From an uncultured Gemmatimonadota bacterium (lineage in GTDB: Bacteria; Gemmatimonadota; Gemmatimonadetes; Palauibacterales; Palauibacteraceae), in NCBI GenBank assembly GCA_913043255.1, contig CAJWLK010000008.1, positions 49,195 through 113,194 on the forward strand: a stretch of 64,000 nt of DNA. The letters are read 5' to 3'. The translations under genes and the position numbers were made by a program. Positions within the stretch are counted from its first letter, which is position 1. Every line of letters begins with the position of its first letter. The notes below the pieces were generated by a model that had not been told where the DNA came from, did not search any database, and saw only the letters and a list, made by a program, of their open reading frames with translations. Positions 27,481 through 38,832 of the stretch are shown here, piece after piece.

Positions 27481-28414
27481 CTTCTATGCTCCCTGCGCCG
27501 CGAACCCACGCTTCCGACTTCATCCGACGGCGACCCGCAGGTTTCACTTCACCAACACGCAGTGCACCGGAACCCGTTGCAATGATGAGACCATCCTGAG
27601 GGTCTGCTTCCAGAACTGTGCCGGGTGCGTTGCCTGACTGGTCAGCCTGAACCTGCGGGCCAAAGAACTGAATCGGCACACCATTAAGCTCGGTCCAAGC
27701 CGCTGGCCAAGGATCACAGCCACGCAACCAGCAGTGCAGTTCTTTTGCACTAAGCATCCAGTTAATTCGAGCCAATTCACGATCAAATTTGGGAGCATAA
27801 GTCGCCAACTCACCCTTCTGATCACTTTCCTCAGTTCGACCTACTCCTACATCGGAAAGCACTTTTATCAGAAGATTTGCACCTCGATGCGCGGTTTCAA
27901 TGTACAACTCACCGGCTGTAGTTTCATTCGAGATTAAGATGCGCTCTTGGGCGATAATCGGACCCGCATCAAGTTCGCGTACCATCCGCATAATGGTTAC
28001 ACCGCTTTGTTCATCGCCACGGATAATGGCCCAATTAATCGGAGCAGCCCCCCTTAGCTTGGGCAGTAAAGATGCATGCACGTTGATCGAACCCAGTTCA
28101 GGCAGGTTGAGAACGACTTCACCTAACATCTGGCCGTAAGCTGCAACCACTGAAATGTCGGGTGTCAGCAAACGGATAGCGTCTACAAAAGCCTTCCCTT
28201 CTGGCTGTATAGGCTGGAGCACCGGAATCCCCGCATTAAGCGCCCACTTTTTCACCGGACTTTCTGTGACTAATCGACCACGGCCAGCTGGTCTATCAGG
28301 ACCAGTGACGACACTGACCAGCTCGTGCCCCGCATTCCGCATGGCTTCGAGCGATGGTATACCAAAGTCCGGAGTCCCCCAAAAAAGGATTCTCAGTTTT
28401 CGCCCTTCTGCCAT
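27464..28414 (-). CDS. fmt: Methionyl-tRNA formyltransferase (Fmt)
   Basis: Formylates initiator Met-tRNA with 10-formyl-THF. 316 aa. N-terminal Rossmann-like domain (RILFWGTPDFG), catalytic Asn111/His113 in NVHASLLPKLRGAAP and Asp149 in RELDAGPI, spaced as N106/H108/D144 in E. coli. The C-terminal OB-like domain is present (AWTELNGVPIQFF on). Overlaps def by 22 nt upstream and the ThiE/TenI gene by 17 nt downstream. Together with def it shows that protein synthesis here uses formyl-Met initiation. Confidence 0.97.
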   Translation of the reverse strand: MAEGRKLRILFWGTPDFGIPSLEAMRNAGHELVSVVTGPDRPAGRGRLVTESPVKKWALNAGIPVLQPIQPEGKAFVDAIRLLTPDISVVAAYGQMLGEVVLNLPELGSINVHASLLPKLRGAAPINWAIIRGDEQSGVTIMRMVRELDAGPIIAQERILISNETTAGELYIETAHRGANLLIKVLSDVGVGRTEESDQKGELATYAPKFDRELARINWMLSAKELHCWLRGCDPWPAAWTELNGVPIQFFGPQVQADQSGNAPGTVLEADPQDGLIIATGSGALRVGEVKPAGRRRMKSEAWVRGAGSIEGACFV

Positions 28415-28884
28415 TTTTGGAGGAGAAGTTTCCTTTTGAGAGGACTCACTCGGTCAAGAAAAAGGATGCCATCGAGGTGATCGTTCTCATGTTGGACGCA
28501 GCGACTGAGAAGACCTTCCAGTCGTAACTCGACTGGCTCCCCTTCCATATCAAGTCCCCGGACGAGAATAGACTCATTGCGTTCGACTATCTCAGTAAGG
28601 CCAGGCAGGCTCAAACAGCCTTCCTCTTCCCGAATGGAGCCGTCGGCTTCAACAATCTCTGGATTAATCAGCACGCCCGCCTGCAATTCGGGATCTCGAA
28701 CGTCATAAACAAACATTCGGATCGGAACTCCGACCTGAGGGGCAGCTAGACCAAGTCCATCCGCATCGTACATCGTCTCTTGAAGATCTTCGATCAATTG
28801 TCGGATTTCGTCATCGATGTGTTCGACTGGGGCGCACTTCTCCCGTAACACAGGATCTCCGAATAGGCGAATCTCAAGAAGCAT
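28393..28884 (-). CDS. def: Peptide deformylase (Def)
   Basis: Metalloenzyme removing the formyl group from nascent chains. 163 aa with all three motifs: GLGLAAPQVG (43-52), EGCLSLPG (88-95, metal ligand Cys90) and QHENDHLDG (131-139, ligands His132 and His136, catalytic Glu133). The ATG at 28884 lies 36 nt after the yajC stop. Overlaps fmt by 22 nt, so the pair is translated together. Confidence 0.97.
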   Translation of the reverse strand: MLLEIRLFGDPVLREKCAPVEHIDDEIRQLIEDLQETMYDADGLGLAAPQVGVPIRMFVYDVRDPELQAGVLINPEIVEADGSIREEEGCLSLPGLTEIVERNESILVRGLDMEGEPVELRLEGLLSRCVQHENDHLDGILFLDRVSPLKRKLLLQKWQKGEN

Positions 28885-28920
28885 GGGTTCTGGATGAAAG
28901 AGCCGAGCCGTAGGCTTCGG

Positions 28921-29232
28921 TCAGCCGTTCGAGTTCACCTTCATAATCTTCGAACGCTCAACCTCGATCCGAGTTTCACCACTCTTAAGGGTGATACGAT
29001 CGCCCGTCAGGTGAACTATGGTTCCGATGACACCTCCGACTGTCGTAACCTCATCACCTTTTTCGACACCCTTGATGAGTGCTTGGTGCTGCTGTTGCTG
29101 TTTCCGCTGTGGACGGAAAAACAGGAAATAGAAGATGGCGATAAAACCCATCATCATCATTAGCGTAGCCGCAGGGTTTGCAGTCCCTCCGTCAGGGGAT
29201 GCCCCCATTAAATTCGCATTTAGCATGATCAC
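28921..29232 (-). CDS. yajC: Preprotein translocase subunit YajC
   Basis: Small accessory subunit of SecDF-YajC. 103 aa: one transmembrane helix (ATLMMMMGFIAIFYFLFF, about 22-39) followed by the family signature RPQRKQQQQHQ and a cytoplasmic beta domain (GDEVTTVGGVIGTIV, TRIEVERSKIMKV). The start is either GTG 29232 (4 nt after GGAAGGG) or ATG 29226 (10 nt after it). It sits directly after tgt, the common tgt-yajC order, but secD and secF do not follow. Confidence 0.95.
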   Translation of the reverse strand: MIMLNANLMGASPDGGTANPAATLMMMMGFIAIFYFLFFRPQRKQQQQHQALIKGVEKGDEVTTVGGVIGTIVHLTGDRITLKSGETRIEVERSKIMKVNSNG

Positions 29233-29252
29233 TACCCTTCCAATGAAGTTTG

Positions 29253-31535
<2,283 letters not shown>

Positions 31536-31546
<11 letters not shown>

Positions 31547-32594
31547 CGCCAAAGAAAGCACCTTGCGTATGTTCGGATTCGGTTTGAGACATATCATAAC
31601 CGAAGCGCTCGTACGCCTTCTTAGTAGCTGTTCGTCCACGCGATGTTCGGTGCAGATATCCGTTCTGAATTAGAAAGGGCTCGTAAACTTCCTCAAGTGT
31701 GTCCGCATCTTCACCTACGGCCACAGCCAGTGATTTGAGCCCAACCGGGCCGCCATCGAAAGATTCGATAATCGCTCTCAGAACCCGCGCGTCCATCTCA
31801 TCCAGCCCATATTCGTCAACATTTAGCAGTGCAAGGCCTTCAACTGCAGTGTCCTCATCAATCGTTCCTTCCCTACGGACCTCCGCGAAGTCTCGGACCC
31901 GACGTAACAAGCGATTGGCTATACGAGGTGTACCTCTCGACCGACGAGCAATTTCCGATGCCCCATTTTCTGTGATGGGGATGTTAAGGAGCCGTGCCGA
32001 CCGTTCAACAATCGTGCGCAATTCATCGGCAGGATAAAACCCCAGTCGTTCAACCACGCCAAAGCGCGCTCGCATTGGCGCTGTAAGAAGACCAAATCGG
32101 GTTGTTGCACCCACGAGCGTAAAGCGTTCGAGTTTCATTGAGAAGGTCTCAACGCGAGGTCCGTCGCCCAGTCGGATCTCAATACGATAGTCTTCCATGG
32201 CGGGATAGAGGAATTCTTCGATCACAGGTCGGAGCCGGTGAATTTCGTCAATGAATAGGATATCTCCGGGCCCAAGGTTCGTGAGGAGGCCCGCCAAGTC
32301 TCCTGGTTTTTCAAGTACTGGCCCTGACGTGAGCTTAATATTAGCGCCTAGCTCGTGGGCGAGCAGGTATGCGAGCGTTGTCTTTCCTAAGCCAGGGGGG
32401 CCATAAAACAGCGTATGGTCAAGTGCTTCACCACGCCCAAGTGCTGCCTCTACAAAAACCGATAAGCTTTCCTTGACTTTCACCTGCCCAATGAACTCTT
32501 CGAGTCGATCGGGTCTCAGGGACGAGTCAGACCAACCCTCGTCTTCAATCAACTCGGGGGTGGTAATGTCGGTTGATTCTTGTTTCTTACTCAC
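31536..32594 (-). CDS. ruvB: Holliday junction branch migration ATPase RuvB
   Basis: Hexameric motor that drives branch migration with RuvA. 352 aa. [12 protein letters not shown] (26-37), Walker [10 protein letters not shown] (65-73), Walker B DEIHR (116-120), sensor GATTRFG and a C-terminal winged helix ([21 protein letters not shown]). GTG start at 32594 with AAGGGG a few bases upstream. Follows ruvA by 19 nt. Confidence 0.98.
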
Positions 32595-32613
32595 GACTAC
32601 CCCTTATGGAAAT

Positions 32614-33201
32614 TCATACGAACTGGAGTGCATTCTTAACTAAATCCTGAGTCCCCATATCACGATCACCTAGCGATTTGACGGCGCGACGCACGGCATC
32701 TTCAGCCTCCGCCGATCCGTAGCCGAGTGAACGTAAAGCTTCGACAGCGGCTTCCGTGGGGCCACGAGACAACTCCTTCCCATCGACGCCTCCCCCCATG
32801 TCGTCAAGTTTGTCAGCCAACTCAATTGCAATACGCTCTGCTGTCTTTTTCCCTACTCCACTAACGGTTTGAAGAGTTGCATTATCCTTCCCTCGAATTG
32901 CTTTAACAACACGATCGGAGGAAAGCGCACCCAGGACCGCAAGCGCCAGTCGTGGCCCAACACCACCGACTGTACGAAGACGTTGAAATAGCTCACGATC
33001 GCGCGAGGATTCAAATCCGAACAATTCCATAGTATCGTCCCGCACGATGAGAACCGTGTGAAGCTCGACCGTATCGCCCGCAGGGAGCCGATCGACCAGT
33101 CCCGTCGGCACGCTAATCTCATACCCCAAACCATCGCTGGCTAATACCTCAACCATGCCGGATCTCTGCTCGACGAGTTTGCCGCAAATCCTACGGATCA
33201 C
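32614..33201 (-). CDS. ruvA: Holliday junction branch migration protein RuvA
   Basis: Junction-binding partner of RuvB. 195 aa: N-terminal OB domain (MIRRICGKLVEQRSGMVEVL), two helix-hairpin-helix motifs (LRTVGGVGPRLALAVL and LQTVSGVGKKTAERIAIEL) and the C-terminal RuvB-binding three-helix domain (EAVEALRSLGYGSAEAEDAV). GTG start overlaps the ruvC TGA as GTGA. Confidence 0.97.
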   Translation of the reverse strand: MIRRICGKLVEQRSGMVEVLASDGLGYEISVPTGLVDRLPAGDTVELHTVLIVRDDTMELFGFESSRDRELFQRLRTVGGVGPRLALAVLGALSSDRVVKAIRGKDNATLQTVSGVGKKTAERIAIELADKLDDMGGGVDGKELSRGPTEAAVEALRSLGYGSAEAEDAVRRAVKSLGDRDMGTQDLVKNALQFV

Positions 33202-33722
33202 GAGACTACGCCTGAACCCATGCTAGCTGGCAGTTGCGCGATCAAATGGCATAGGGCGATCGCACACCCATCCGCAGCGTCAGCTGGCTTCGGGGCCGTG
33301 GCAAGTCGTAGATGCTGTTTGACCATAAACCCCACCTGTTCTTTCCCTGCCGCACCAGTACCAACAACCCGCTTTTTCACCTCACGGGGTGCATACTCAT
33401 GAATGGGGAGACCTCTGAGAGCGGCGGCCAGTACTAGGACTCCACGCGCATGTCCCAGTAACAGCGCCGTCCGCGCGTTTCGACCCGTGAATACACCTTC
33501 GATAGCGACACAAGTTGGGACATGTCGGTCGATCAAATCGAGAGTTGCGGAGTGAATCTCCACCAACCTCTGATCCAGGTCACCAGTGCGCGTTCGAATC
33601 ACCCCACATTCAATCAATCGATGAATTGGTCGGCCACATTCAATCAGGCCATATCCGGTGGCTCGCGTCCCCGGATCAATCCCCAGGACACGGGCAGCTT
33701 CTATTCCATTGTTCGTTTTCAG
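33198..33722 (-). CDS. ruvC: Crossover junction endodeoxyribonuclease RuvC (CTG start)
   Basis: Holliday-junction resolvase acting with RuvAB. The first standard start (TTG 33617) would give a 139-aa protein without the catalytic first Asp. Upstream the frame encodes VLGIDPGTRATGYGLIECG, and the only likely initiator is CTG at 33720-33722, overlapping the yebC TGA as CTGA. This gives 174 aa, the normal length. Catalytic residues would be Asp16 (GIDPG), Glu75 (AIEGVF), Asp148 and Asp151 (ADAADG); E. coli has D7, E66, D138, D141, so the spacing agrees to within one residue. No ATG, GTG or TTG lies between the CTG and TTG 33617. GGAAAG lies 3 nt before the CTG. Confidence 0.95.
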   Translation of the reverse strand: MKTNNGIEAARVLGIDPGTRATGYGLIECGRPIHRLIECGVIRTRTGDLDQRLVEIHSATLDLIDRHVPTCVAIEGVFTGRNARTALLLGHARGVLVLAAALRGLPIHEYAPREVKKRVVGTGAAGKEQVGFMVKQHLRLATAPKPADAADGCAIALCHLIAQLPASMGSGVVS

Positions 33723-34471
33723 TTGCTTTCCATTTCCGTCCAGTCCGCCTCCTCCAAGTCCACGTTCGAGTAGACTTTTAGCACGTCTTCGTGCTCATCT
33801 AACGCATTCAGAATGTCGATAACCTTCTCGCCATCTCGGCCTTTCACCTCAATCATAGTGGTCGGAACCATACCTAGCTCGGCGGCAGTAATGGGGATGC
33901 CAGCCTCGCGCAAACTTTCGACTACTGCGTGAAACTCTCCTGCAGTTGTCGACATTACATACATCCCTTCCTCAGAATCAAAGCCCTCCACACCTGCCTC
34001 AAGGGCAAACTCAAGCGTCATATCCTCATCAGATTTCTCGGAATCAACATAAATTTGACCCTTCCGTTCAAACATCCATTGGACCGATCCGCTCTGCCCC
34101 AGATTACCGCTTTTCTCGCTGAACAAGTGACGAATCTCCGCAACCGTACGTTTGGGATTGTCCGTCAGACACTCAAGGAATATTGCCACTCCACCAGGGC
34201 CATAACCTTCATATGTCACTTCCTCGAAAGACACTCCCGGAAGATCACCTGTTCCACGCTTTATGGCGCGTTCGATGTTCTCATTGGGCATACTCTGTGA
34301 CCGAGCGTTATCTACCGCTGTACGAAGACGAGGATTGAAGTTTAGGTCACCACCCCCTTCGCGTGCCGCAACGGCAATTTCACGCCCAAGCTTGGCGAAC
34401 AACTTTCCACGCGCCTTATCAGTCACCGCCTTCTGGCGCTTAATTTTAGACCACTTCGAATGCCCGGCCAC
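33719..34471 (-). CDS. yebC: YebC/PmpR-family protein
   Basis: 250-aa member of the YebC/PmpR/TACO1 family, described as a DNA-binding regulator and, more recently, as a factor that helps ribosomes through proline stretches. Starts MAGHSKWSKIKRQK, the family signature, followed by GRDIAVAAREGGGDLNFN-type sequence, PNENIERAIKRGTG and YEGYGPGGVAI. GTG start with GAGGAGA 6-7 nt upstream. Position before ruvC is common in bacteria. Confidence 0.96.
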   Translation of the reverse strand: MAGHSKWSKIKRQKAVTDKARGKLFAKLGREIAVAAREGGGDLNFNPRLRTAVDNARSQSMPNENIERAIKRGTGDLPGVSFEEVTYEGYGPGGVAIFLECLTDNPKRTVAEIRHLFSEKSGNLGQSGSVQWMFERKGQIYVDSEKSDEDMTLEFALEAGVEGFDSEEGMYVMSTTAGEFHAVVESLREAGIPITAAELGMVPTTMIEVKGRDGEKVIDILNALDEHEDVLKVYSNVDLEEADWTEMESN

Positions 34472-34509
34472 TGCTGAATCTCCTCGCTAACCCTAGTTTA
34501 TTCCTGCTA

Positions 34510-36597
34510 TCAATCTTTGCGAGCTTTAGACTCAGCGATGACCTTCTCTTGGATATGGGGGGGTGCTTGTTCATACGAAGAAAGCTTCCTCGTGTGCATA
34601 GCCTTCCCATGTGTGAACGATCGGAGTGCCGCCGAATACTTGTAGAGTTCACTTTGAGGAACCAATGCTTTGACAACCTGGCGTGCCCCCTTCGAATCCA
34701 TCCCTAAAACTCTCCCGCGACGCTGGTTAAGGTCCCCCATAACCTCACCCATAAACTCCTCGGGGGTTTCAACCTCGACTTCCATAATGGGTTCCAAGAT
34801 CACTGGCTTTGCCTTGAGTGCCACATTCCGGAACGCAACCGACCCTGCAATTTGGAAAGCGATTTCAGAGCTGTCTACCGCATGATGAGAACCGTCGTAG
34901 CATTCCGCTCGGAAATCCACCAGAGGATACCCTGCCAGTACTCCTTGAGTTGAAGCACTATTTATCCCCTTGTCGACTGCAGGAATAAACTTAGTTGGAA
35001 TCACTCCGCCCTTGATGGAATTGACGAAATCATACCCTTCCCCACGCCCCAGCGGACTTAGTCGAACGTAACAATCGCCGAATTGTCCGCGGCCACCTGA
35101 CTGCTTTTTGTGGCGACCTTGTCCTTCAGCCAGTTTTGTGATCGTCTCTCTGTAGGCAATTCTAGGTGCGTGCGTTTCAACGTTGACACCGTATTTTCGT
35201 GTCAGTTTTTCCAGTGAGATGTTGAGGTGTATCTCTCCTAATCCTCGGATTATCGTCTGGCCACGCTCAGGGTCATACCCTGAGGTAAAGGTAGGATCTT
35301 CTTCGTGCAGTTTGGCTAAGCCCGTCCCGATCTTGTCTTCATCGCCACGCGTCTGAGCGGTTATCGCAAGCGATATGTCGGTGCTTGGCCACATGACACT
35401 TTCAAGAACAAGCTTGTTTTTTGTGGCGCAGAGGGTATCGCCGGTGTGGGTGTCGCGGAGTTTTGCAACCACCCCTATGTCTCCTGGACTGAGCGAGTCG
35501 ACATCGAGCCGCTGAGCACCTTGTGGTATGGCTAAGTGCGCAATCCGTTCATTTGCTGAATGTTGCGGATTCAATAGCGTCAGACCGTTGGTGATTCTAC
35601 CACCAAAAACCCGGAAGTAGCTCAGGTCACCCACTTGTGGCTCGGATGTTGTCTTAAATACAAGAGCCGCCGTAGCCGAGGCTGGGTCAGCCTGAATCTC
35701 AGTTTCTCCGTCACTATTCTTTACGATTTGTGGAGCTGCTTCAACGGGCGATGGCATGAGTTCGACAATCTTGTCTAGTAGCGTGCGCATACCCCAACTA
35801 TTGACTCCTGCGCCACAAAAAACCGGCACGACATCTCCATTCCGTATCGCCTTCCCGAGAACCTCAAGAACTTTTTTAGGATCAAGGTCTTCACCTTCGA
35901 AATAGGCCTCGAGAAGTTCATCGTCTGCAGCCACAATCGCTTCAATCAACTGCTCGCGAAAAGTTTCGACATCCGATATCAATTCTTCGGGAATGTCCGT
36001 CTCTTCATAATTCCCTTTGTCGCCCCCTTTGAACAAATGGGCTTTCATCGATAAGAGGTTGACAATCCCCTTAAAATTTTTTCCGGAACCGATCGGAACT
36101 TGGACTGGGATTGCGGCTGCAGTGAGGGTTTTTAGAATTTGCTGAAAGGTCTTTTGGAAATTCGCATTGTCTCGATCCATAAGCGAAACAAATATCATCC
36201 GGGGCAGACCCTGAAAATCAGCTGCCGCCCAAGTCCTCTCTGTCCCAACTTCAACTCCATGAACTGCGTCAATCACGCATAGTCCAGAATCGGCTACCCG
36301 CATACCCGCCATCACTTCACCAAAAAAATCAAGGTAACCAGGAGTATCAATAAGGTTGACCTTCGTCCCATTCCAACGGGCGTGGGCAACTCCAAGGTTG
36401 ATTGAAATCTTATGTGCAATCTCTTCGGCTGTGAAATCGGTCAGGGCGCTCCCTTTATCAATATCACCCTTCCGGTTTGTATTTCCGGCTACATAGCACA
36501 GCGAATCAACTAAGGACGTCTTTCCGCATCCGCCGTGGCCGAAGACAACAACATTTCGGATATCGGCGGTTTCAGTTACTGGGGCAGAAGACGCCAT
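34510..36597 (-). CDS. Elongation factor G-like translational GTPase (EF-G2 type)
   Basis: 695-aa EF-G paralogue with the five-domain layout. G1 is GHGGCGKTSL (about 19-28) and G3 is DTPGYLDF. The G4 position reads FVSLMDRDNANF, so the Asn and Lys of the usual NKMD are replaced, while Asp is kept. Domain IV has RITYRE-like and GGRGQFGDC motifs; domain V (PVILEPIMEVEVETPEEFMG, GDLNQRRGRVLG) is intact. This resembles the EF-G-like (FusA2) family of unclear cellular role rather than the main EF-G. ATG at 36597 with AAGGAG 7 nt upstream and a sigma70-like promoter about 35 nt before the start codon; first gene of the long minus-strand run. Confidence 0.9.
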   Translation of the reverse strand: MASSAPVTETADIRNVVVFGHGGCGKTSLVDSLCYVAGNTNRKGDIDKGSALTDFTAEEIAHKISINLGVAHARWNGTKVNLIDTPGYLDFFGEVMAGMRVADSGLCVIDAVHGVEVGTERTWAAADFQGLPRMIFVSLMDRDNANFQKTFQQILKTLTAAAIPVQVPIGSGKNFKGIVNLLSMKAHLFKGGDKGNYEETDIPEELISDVETFREQLIEAIVAADDELLEAYFEGEDLDPKKVLEVLGKAIRNGDVVPVFCGAGVNSWGMRTLLDKIVELMPSPVEAAPQIVKNSDGETEIQADPASATAALVFKTTSEPQVGDLSYFRVFGGRITNGLTLLNPQHSANERIAHLAIPQGAQRLDVDSLSPGDIGVVAKLRDTHTGDTLCATKNKLVLESVMWPSTDISLAITAQTRGDEDKIGTGLAKLHEEDPTFTSGYDPERGQTIIRGLGEIHLNISLEKLTRKYGVNVETHAPRIAYRETITKLAEGQGRHKKQSGGRGQFGDCYVRLSPLGRGEGYDFVNSIKGGVIPTKFIPAVDKGINSASTQGVLAGYPLVDFRAECYDGSHHAVDSSEIAFQIAGSVAFRNVALKAKPVILEPIMEVEVETPEEFMGEVMGDLNQRRGRVLGMDSKGARQVVKALVPQSELYKYSAALRSFTHGKAMHTRKLSSYEQAPPHIQEKVIAESKARKD

Positions 36598-36604
36598 CTA
36601 AACT

Positions 36605-36610
36605 CTCCTT
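36605..36610 (-). promoter_or_regulatory. Ribosome binding site of the EF-G-like gene
   Basis: AAGGAG on the minus strand, 7 nt before ATG 36597. A perfect site at the head of the large operon, contrasting with the overlapped starts inside it. Confidence 0.8.
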
Positions 36611-36631
36611 AGGCACTAGTAAATAAGACTT

Positions 36632-36659
36632 ATTGTACAGTTGTCGCGCGAACAGCCAA
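36632..36659 (-). promoter_or_regulatory. Sigma70-like promoter of the EF-G-like gene and the downstream operon
   Basis: On the minus strand, -35 TTGGCT (36654-36659), spacer of 16 nt, -10 TACAAT (36632-36637). The -10 matches 5 of 6 and the -35 4 of 6 consensus bases. It lies about 35 nt before the EF-G-like start codon in the only sizeable gap of this part of the strand. Confidence 0.6.
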
Positions 36660-36770
36660 TGGATCTTTGTCTCGCGCGGGGCAATCATTCTAGAAAGGAC
36701 CGGAAAAAAACTCCAGAGATACAAAGCAACTGATCAAACGTAGTTGTAGTGAGGAACTGGTCCCAACACC

Positions 36771-37646
36771 TCAGTGCATACGGGTATTTTTGTATTGACG
36801 GCTCATCTCATCTAGAAATGAGCGCTCTTTTATCGTTAGTGAATCCATCCCGGTTTCCCGGATTTTGTCTAGAATTCGATCTATTTCGTCCGGCGAGTCC
36901 ACATCGCTTCCCCGGCGCCACTGTTGAGCTGATGACTTGGAAGTTCTGATTTTCTCCTTGCGACCTTGTTCAACTTTTACTGGTCGGGGTACCTCTTTGA
37001 ACAAAACCTTTCCTAGTATGCGACCGATACGTTCACCGAAACGAAGGTACATGAAACCCGTGACAAGACCTCCTAAGTGCGCCCAATGCGCGACCCCCCC
37101 ATTCACACCACTGACGGTCGAAAAAAGTGAGAATAACCCCAATGCAGCGACAACCCACTTCGCTGGAACAGGGAACAAGAAATAAAGATAAATCTTCGAG
37201 TCCGGCCAGTTCATAGCGAAGGCAACTAGAAGACCGAAGATGGCCCCCGATGCACCGATCATTGGTATCGCACCAACCCAGGAATACAGAAGAACTGAGA
37301 AAAATGCCCCACTAAGGCCAGTGATGAGGTAATACTTAATGAAAAATCTACTGCCCCAACGCGACTCAAGTGGCGGGCCGAAGAAGAAGAGCACCAACAT
37401 ATTCGTGAACAAGTGACCAAAACTCAGGTGCACGAACATGTAACTCAAAGGACTCCATGGCTTCTGCAGGACATCTGTCGCAGCAAAGGACAACCAGTTT
37501 ACGACCGTATAGGCCTGAGAATCACCAAGAACGGTAAGACTTAACCAAAATGCGACATTTGCGAGCAGGAGCCGCTTAACCCACAAAGTGATGGGGAAGC
37601 CATGTCCAAAGCGGAAACCGTTCGTCTGATATGTCATGCGATTCAT
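36771..37646 (-). CDS. Rhomboid-family intramembrane serine protease
   Basis: Six-helix membrane protease, 291 aa. Active-site Ser in GASGAIFG and His in VAHWAHLGGLVTGF; the HLSFGHLFTNMLVLFFFG segment holds the conserved His/Asn of the family. A basic cytoplasmic tail with a Ser/Asp-rich stretch follows (about 225 on), ending in a helix region (DEIDRILDKIRETGMDSL) found in many bacterial rhomboids. The ATG at 37646 is preferred over the longer frame (37694), which runs into ddl. Lies 7 nt after ddl; the 173-nt gap behind it contains the next operon's promoter. Confidence 0.93.
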   Translation of the reverse strand: MNRMTYQTNGFRFGHGFPITLWVKRLLLANVAFWLSLTVLGDSQAYTVVNWLSFAATDVLQKPWSPLSYMFVHLSFGHLFTNMLVLFFFGPPLESRWGSRFFIKYYLITGLSGAFFSVLLYSWVGAIPMIGASGAIFGLLVAFAMNWPDSKIYLYFLFPVPAKWVVAALGLFSLFSTVSGVNGGVAHWAHLGGLVTGFMYLRFGERIGRILGKVLFKEVPRPVKVEQGRKEKIRTSKSSAQQWRRGSDVDSPDEIDRILDKIRETGMDSLTIKERSFLDEMSRQYKNTRMH

Positions 37647-37653
37647 CTCGTGA

Positions 37654-38805
37654 TCAGTTGTCCGGGACGACATCCTCAGCCGACGGGAGGTCAATCGCCG
37701 ACTTAAGGGTGTGATCCCGCTCCCATCTGTTAATCGCGAGTTGGATTAGGCGATCAATCAGATCCGGATATGGAATTCCTGAGGCCGCCCAGAGTTTGGG
37801 ATACATACTGATGCGAGTGAACCCTGGAATGGTATTTATCTCATTAACTACGAGTTCACCCTCGGCGAATGTGTTTGAACTCTTCGTCGTCAGAAAAAAG
37901 TCGACACGGGCCATCCCCTCGCAACAGAGAATCTGAAAGACGCGGACCGATAGCTCCTGAACACGTTCAACAGTCTTAGGGGCAACATCAGCAGGGATCG
38001 TAAGATCGGCTCCCGCAGCGTCGAGGTACTTGGCATCGTAGGAGTAGAACTCATGCTTGGGCGCCACTTCTCCTGGAATCGACGCCTCTGGATGCTCATT
38101 TCCCAAAACTGCGCACTCCAGTTCGCGCCCCTGGAGTGTAAATTCCAGTAGAACTTTTGTGTCGAAGGAAAAAGCCTCGTCCAGCGCTGCCTGATACTCG
38201 ACATCGGAGGAAACTTTAGAGACTCCGACCGAAGACCCCATATTTGCCGGTTTCACAAATACGGGAGCGCCCAGTTCCGCCTTCACCTTGTCCCATGACG
38301 GAGCCAACCCACGATTGAGGACGGTAATGAATGGGGCTACTGAAACCCCGGCGTCCCGCAGAAGTCGTTTCGCGATATCCTTATCCATCCCGATTGCCGA
38401 GCCTAACACACTAGGCCCTACAAAGGGGATGTGCGCGAGACGTAGCAACCCTTGGATGGTACCGTCTTCACCCATGGGTCCATGCAAAACCGGAAAAATC
38501 ACGTCCAGTTCCGGTAACGGATCTCCTCCGTCTCGAGTTATTAGATTGCCACCTCCGCCAGGTGCCAATGCCAAATAATGGGTACCTGAGGAGAGGTCCG
38601 TTCTTCGAAGGTTCGCCACATCGGGACTAAGAGAGGTCTCGTCATCTAGATGCCAACAACCAGATCGATCAATCCGAATCAAGGTTACATCGTATCGGTT
38701 ACGATCGATCGCCTCGACCACGTTTTTTGCGGACTGAATCGATACTTCATGTTCGGCGGACTCCCCTCCGAACAGCACACCTACTCGGATGCGCTCTCTA
38801 TCCAC
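37654..38805 (-). CDS. ddl: D-alanine--D-alanine ligase (Ddl)
   Basis: ATP-grasp enzyme making D-Ala-D-Ala for peptidoglycan. 383 aa. VGVLFGGESAEHEVS at the N-terminus, PVLHGPMGEDGTIQG in the first domain, VKPANMGSSVGVSKV in the ATP site, and the C-terminal metal/phosphate motif NEINTIPGFTRISMYPKL. GTG start at 38805 with GTGGGG just upstream. Stands alone among wall genes here, between the TonB-C protein and the rhomboid. Confidence 0.97.
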   Translation of the reverse strand: MDRERIRVGVLFGGESAEHEVSIQSAKNVVEAIDRNRYDVTLIRIDRSGCWHLDDETSLSPDVANLRRTDLSSGTHYLALAPGGGGNLITRDGGDPLPELDVIFPVLHGPMGEDGTIQGLLRLAHIPFVGPSVLGSAIGMDKDIAKRLLRDAGVSVAPFITVLNRGLAPSWDKVKAELGAPVFVKPANMGSSVGVSKVSSDVEYQAALDEAFSFDTKVLLEFTLQGRELECAVLGNEHPEASIPGEVAPKHEFYSYDAKYLDAAGADLTIPADVAPKTVERVQELSVRVFQILCCEGMARVDFFLTTKSSNTFAEGELVVNEINTIPGFTRISMYPKLWAASGIPYPDLIDRLIQLAINRWERDHTLKSAIDLPSAEDVVPDN

Positions 38806-38832
38806 TAAACCCCACTTTCTCGCGACATTCAG

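Noticed and set aside
31547..31639. N-terminal extension of QueA
   Set aside because: Lies inside ruvB and adds residues not found in the family.
37654..37657. CTGA at the ddl stop as a start for the rhomboid gene
   Set aside because: Out of frame; ATG 37646 is available.
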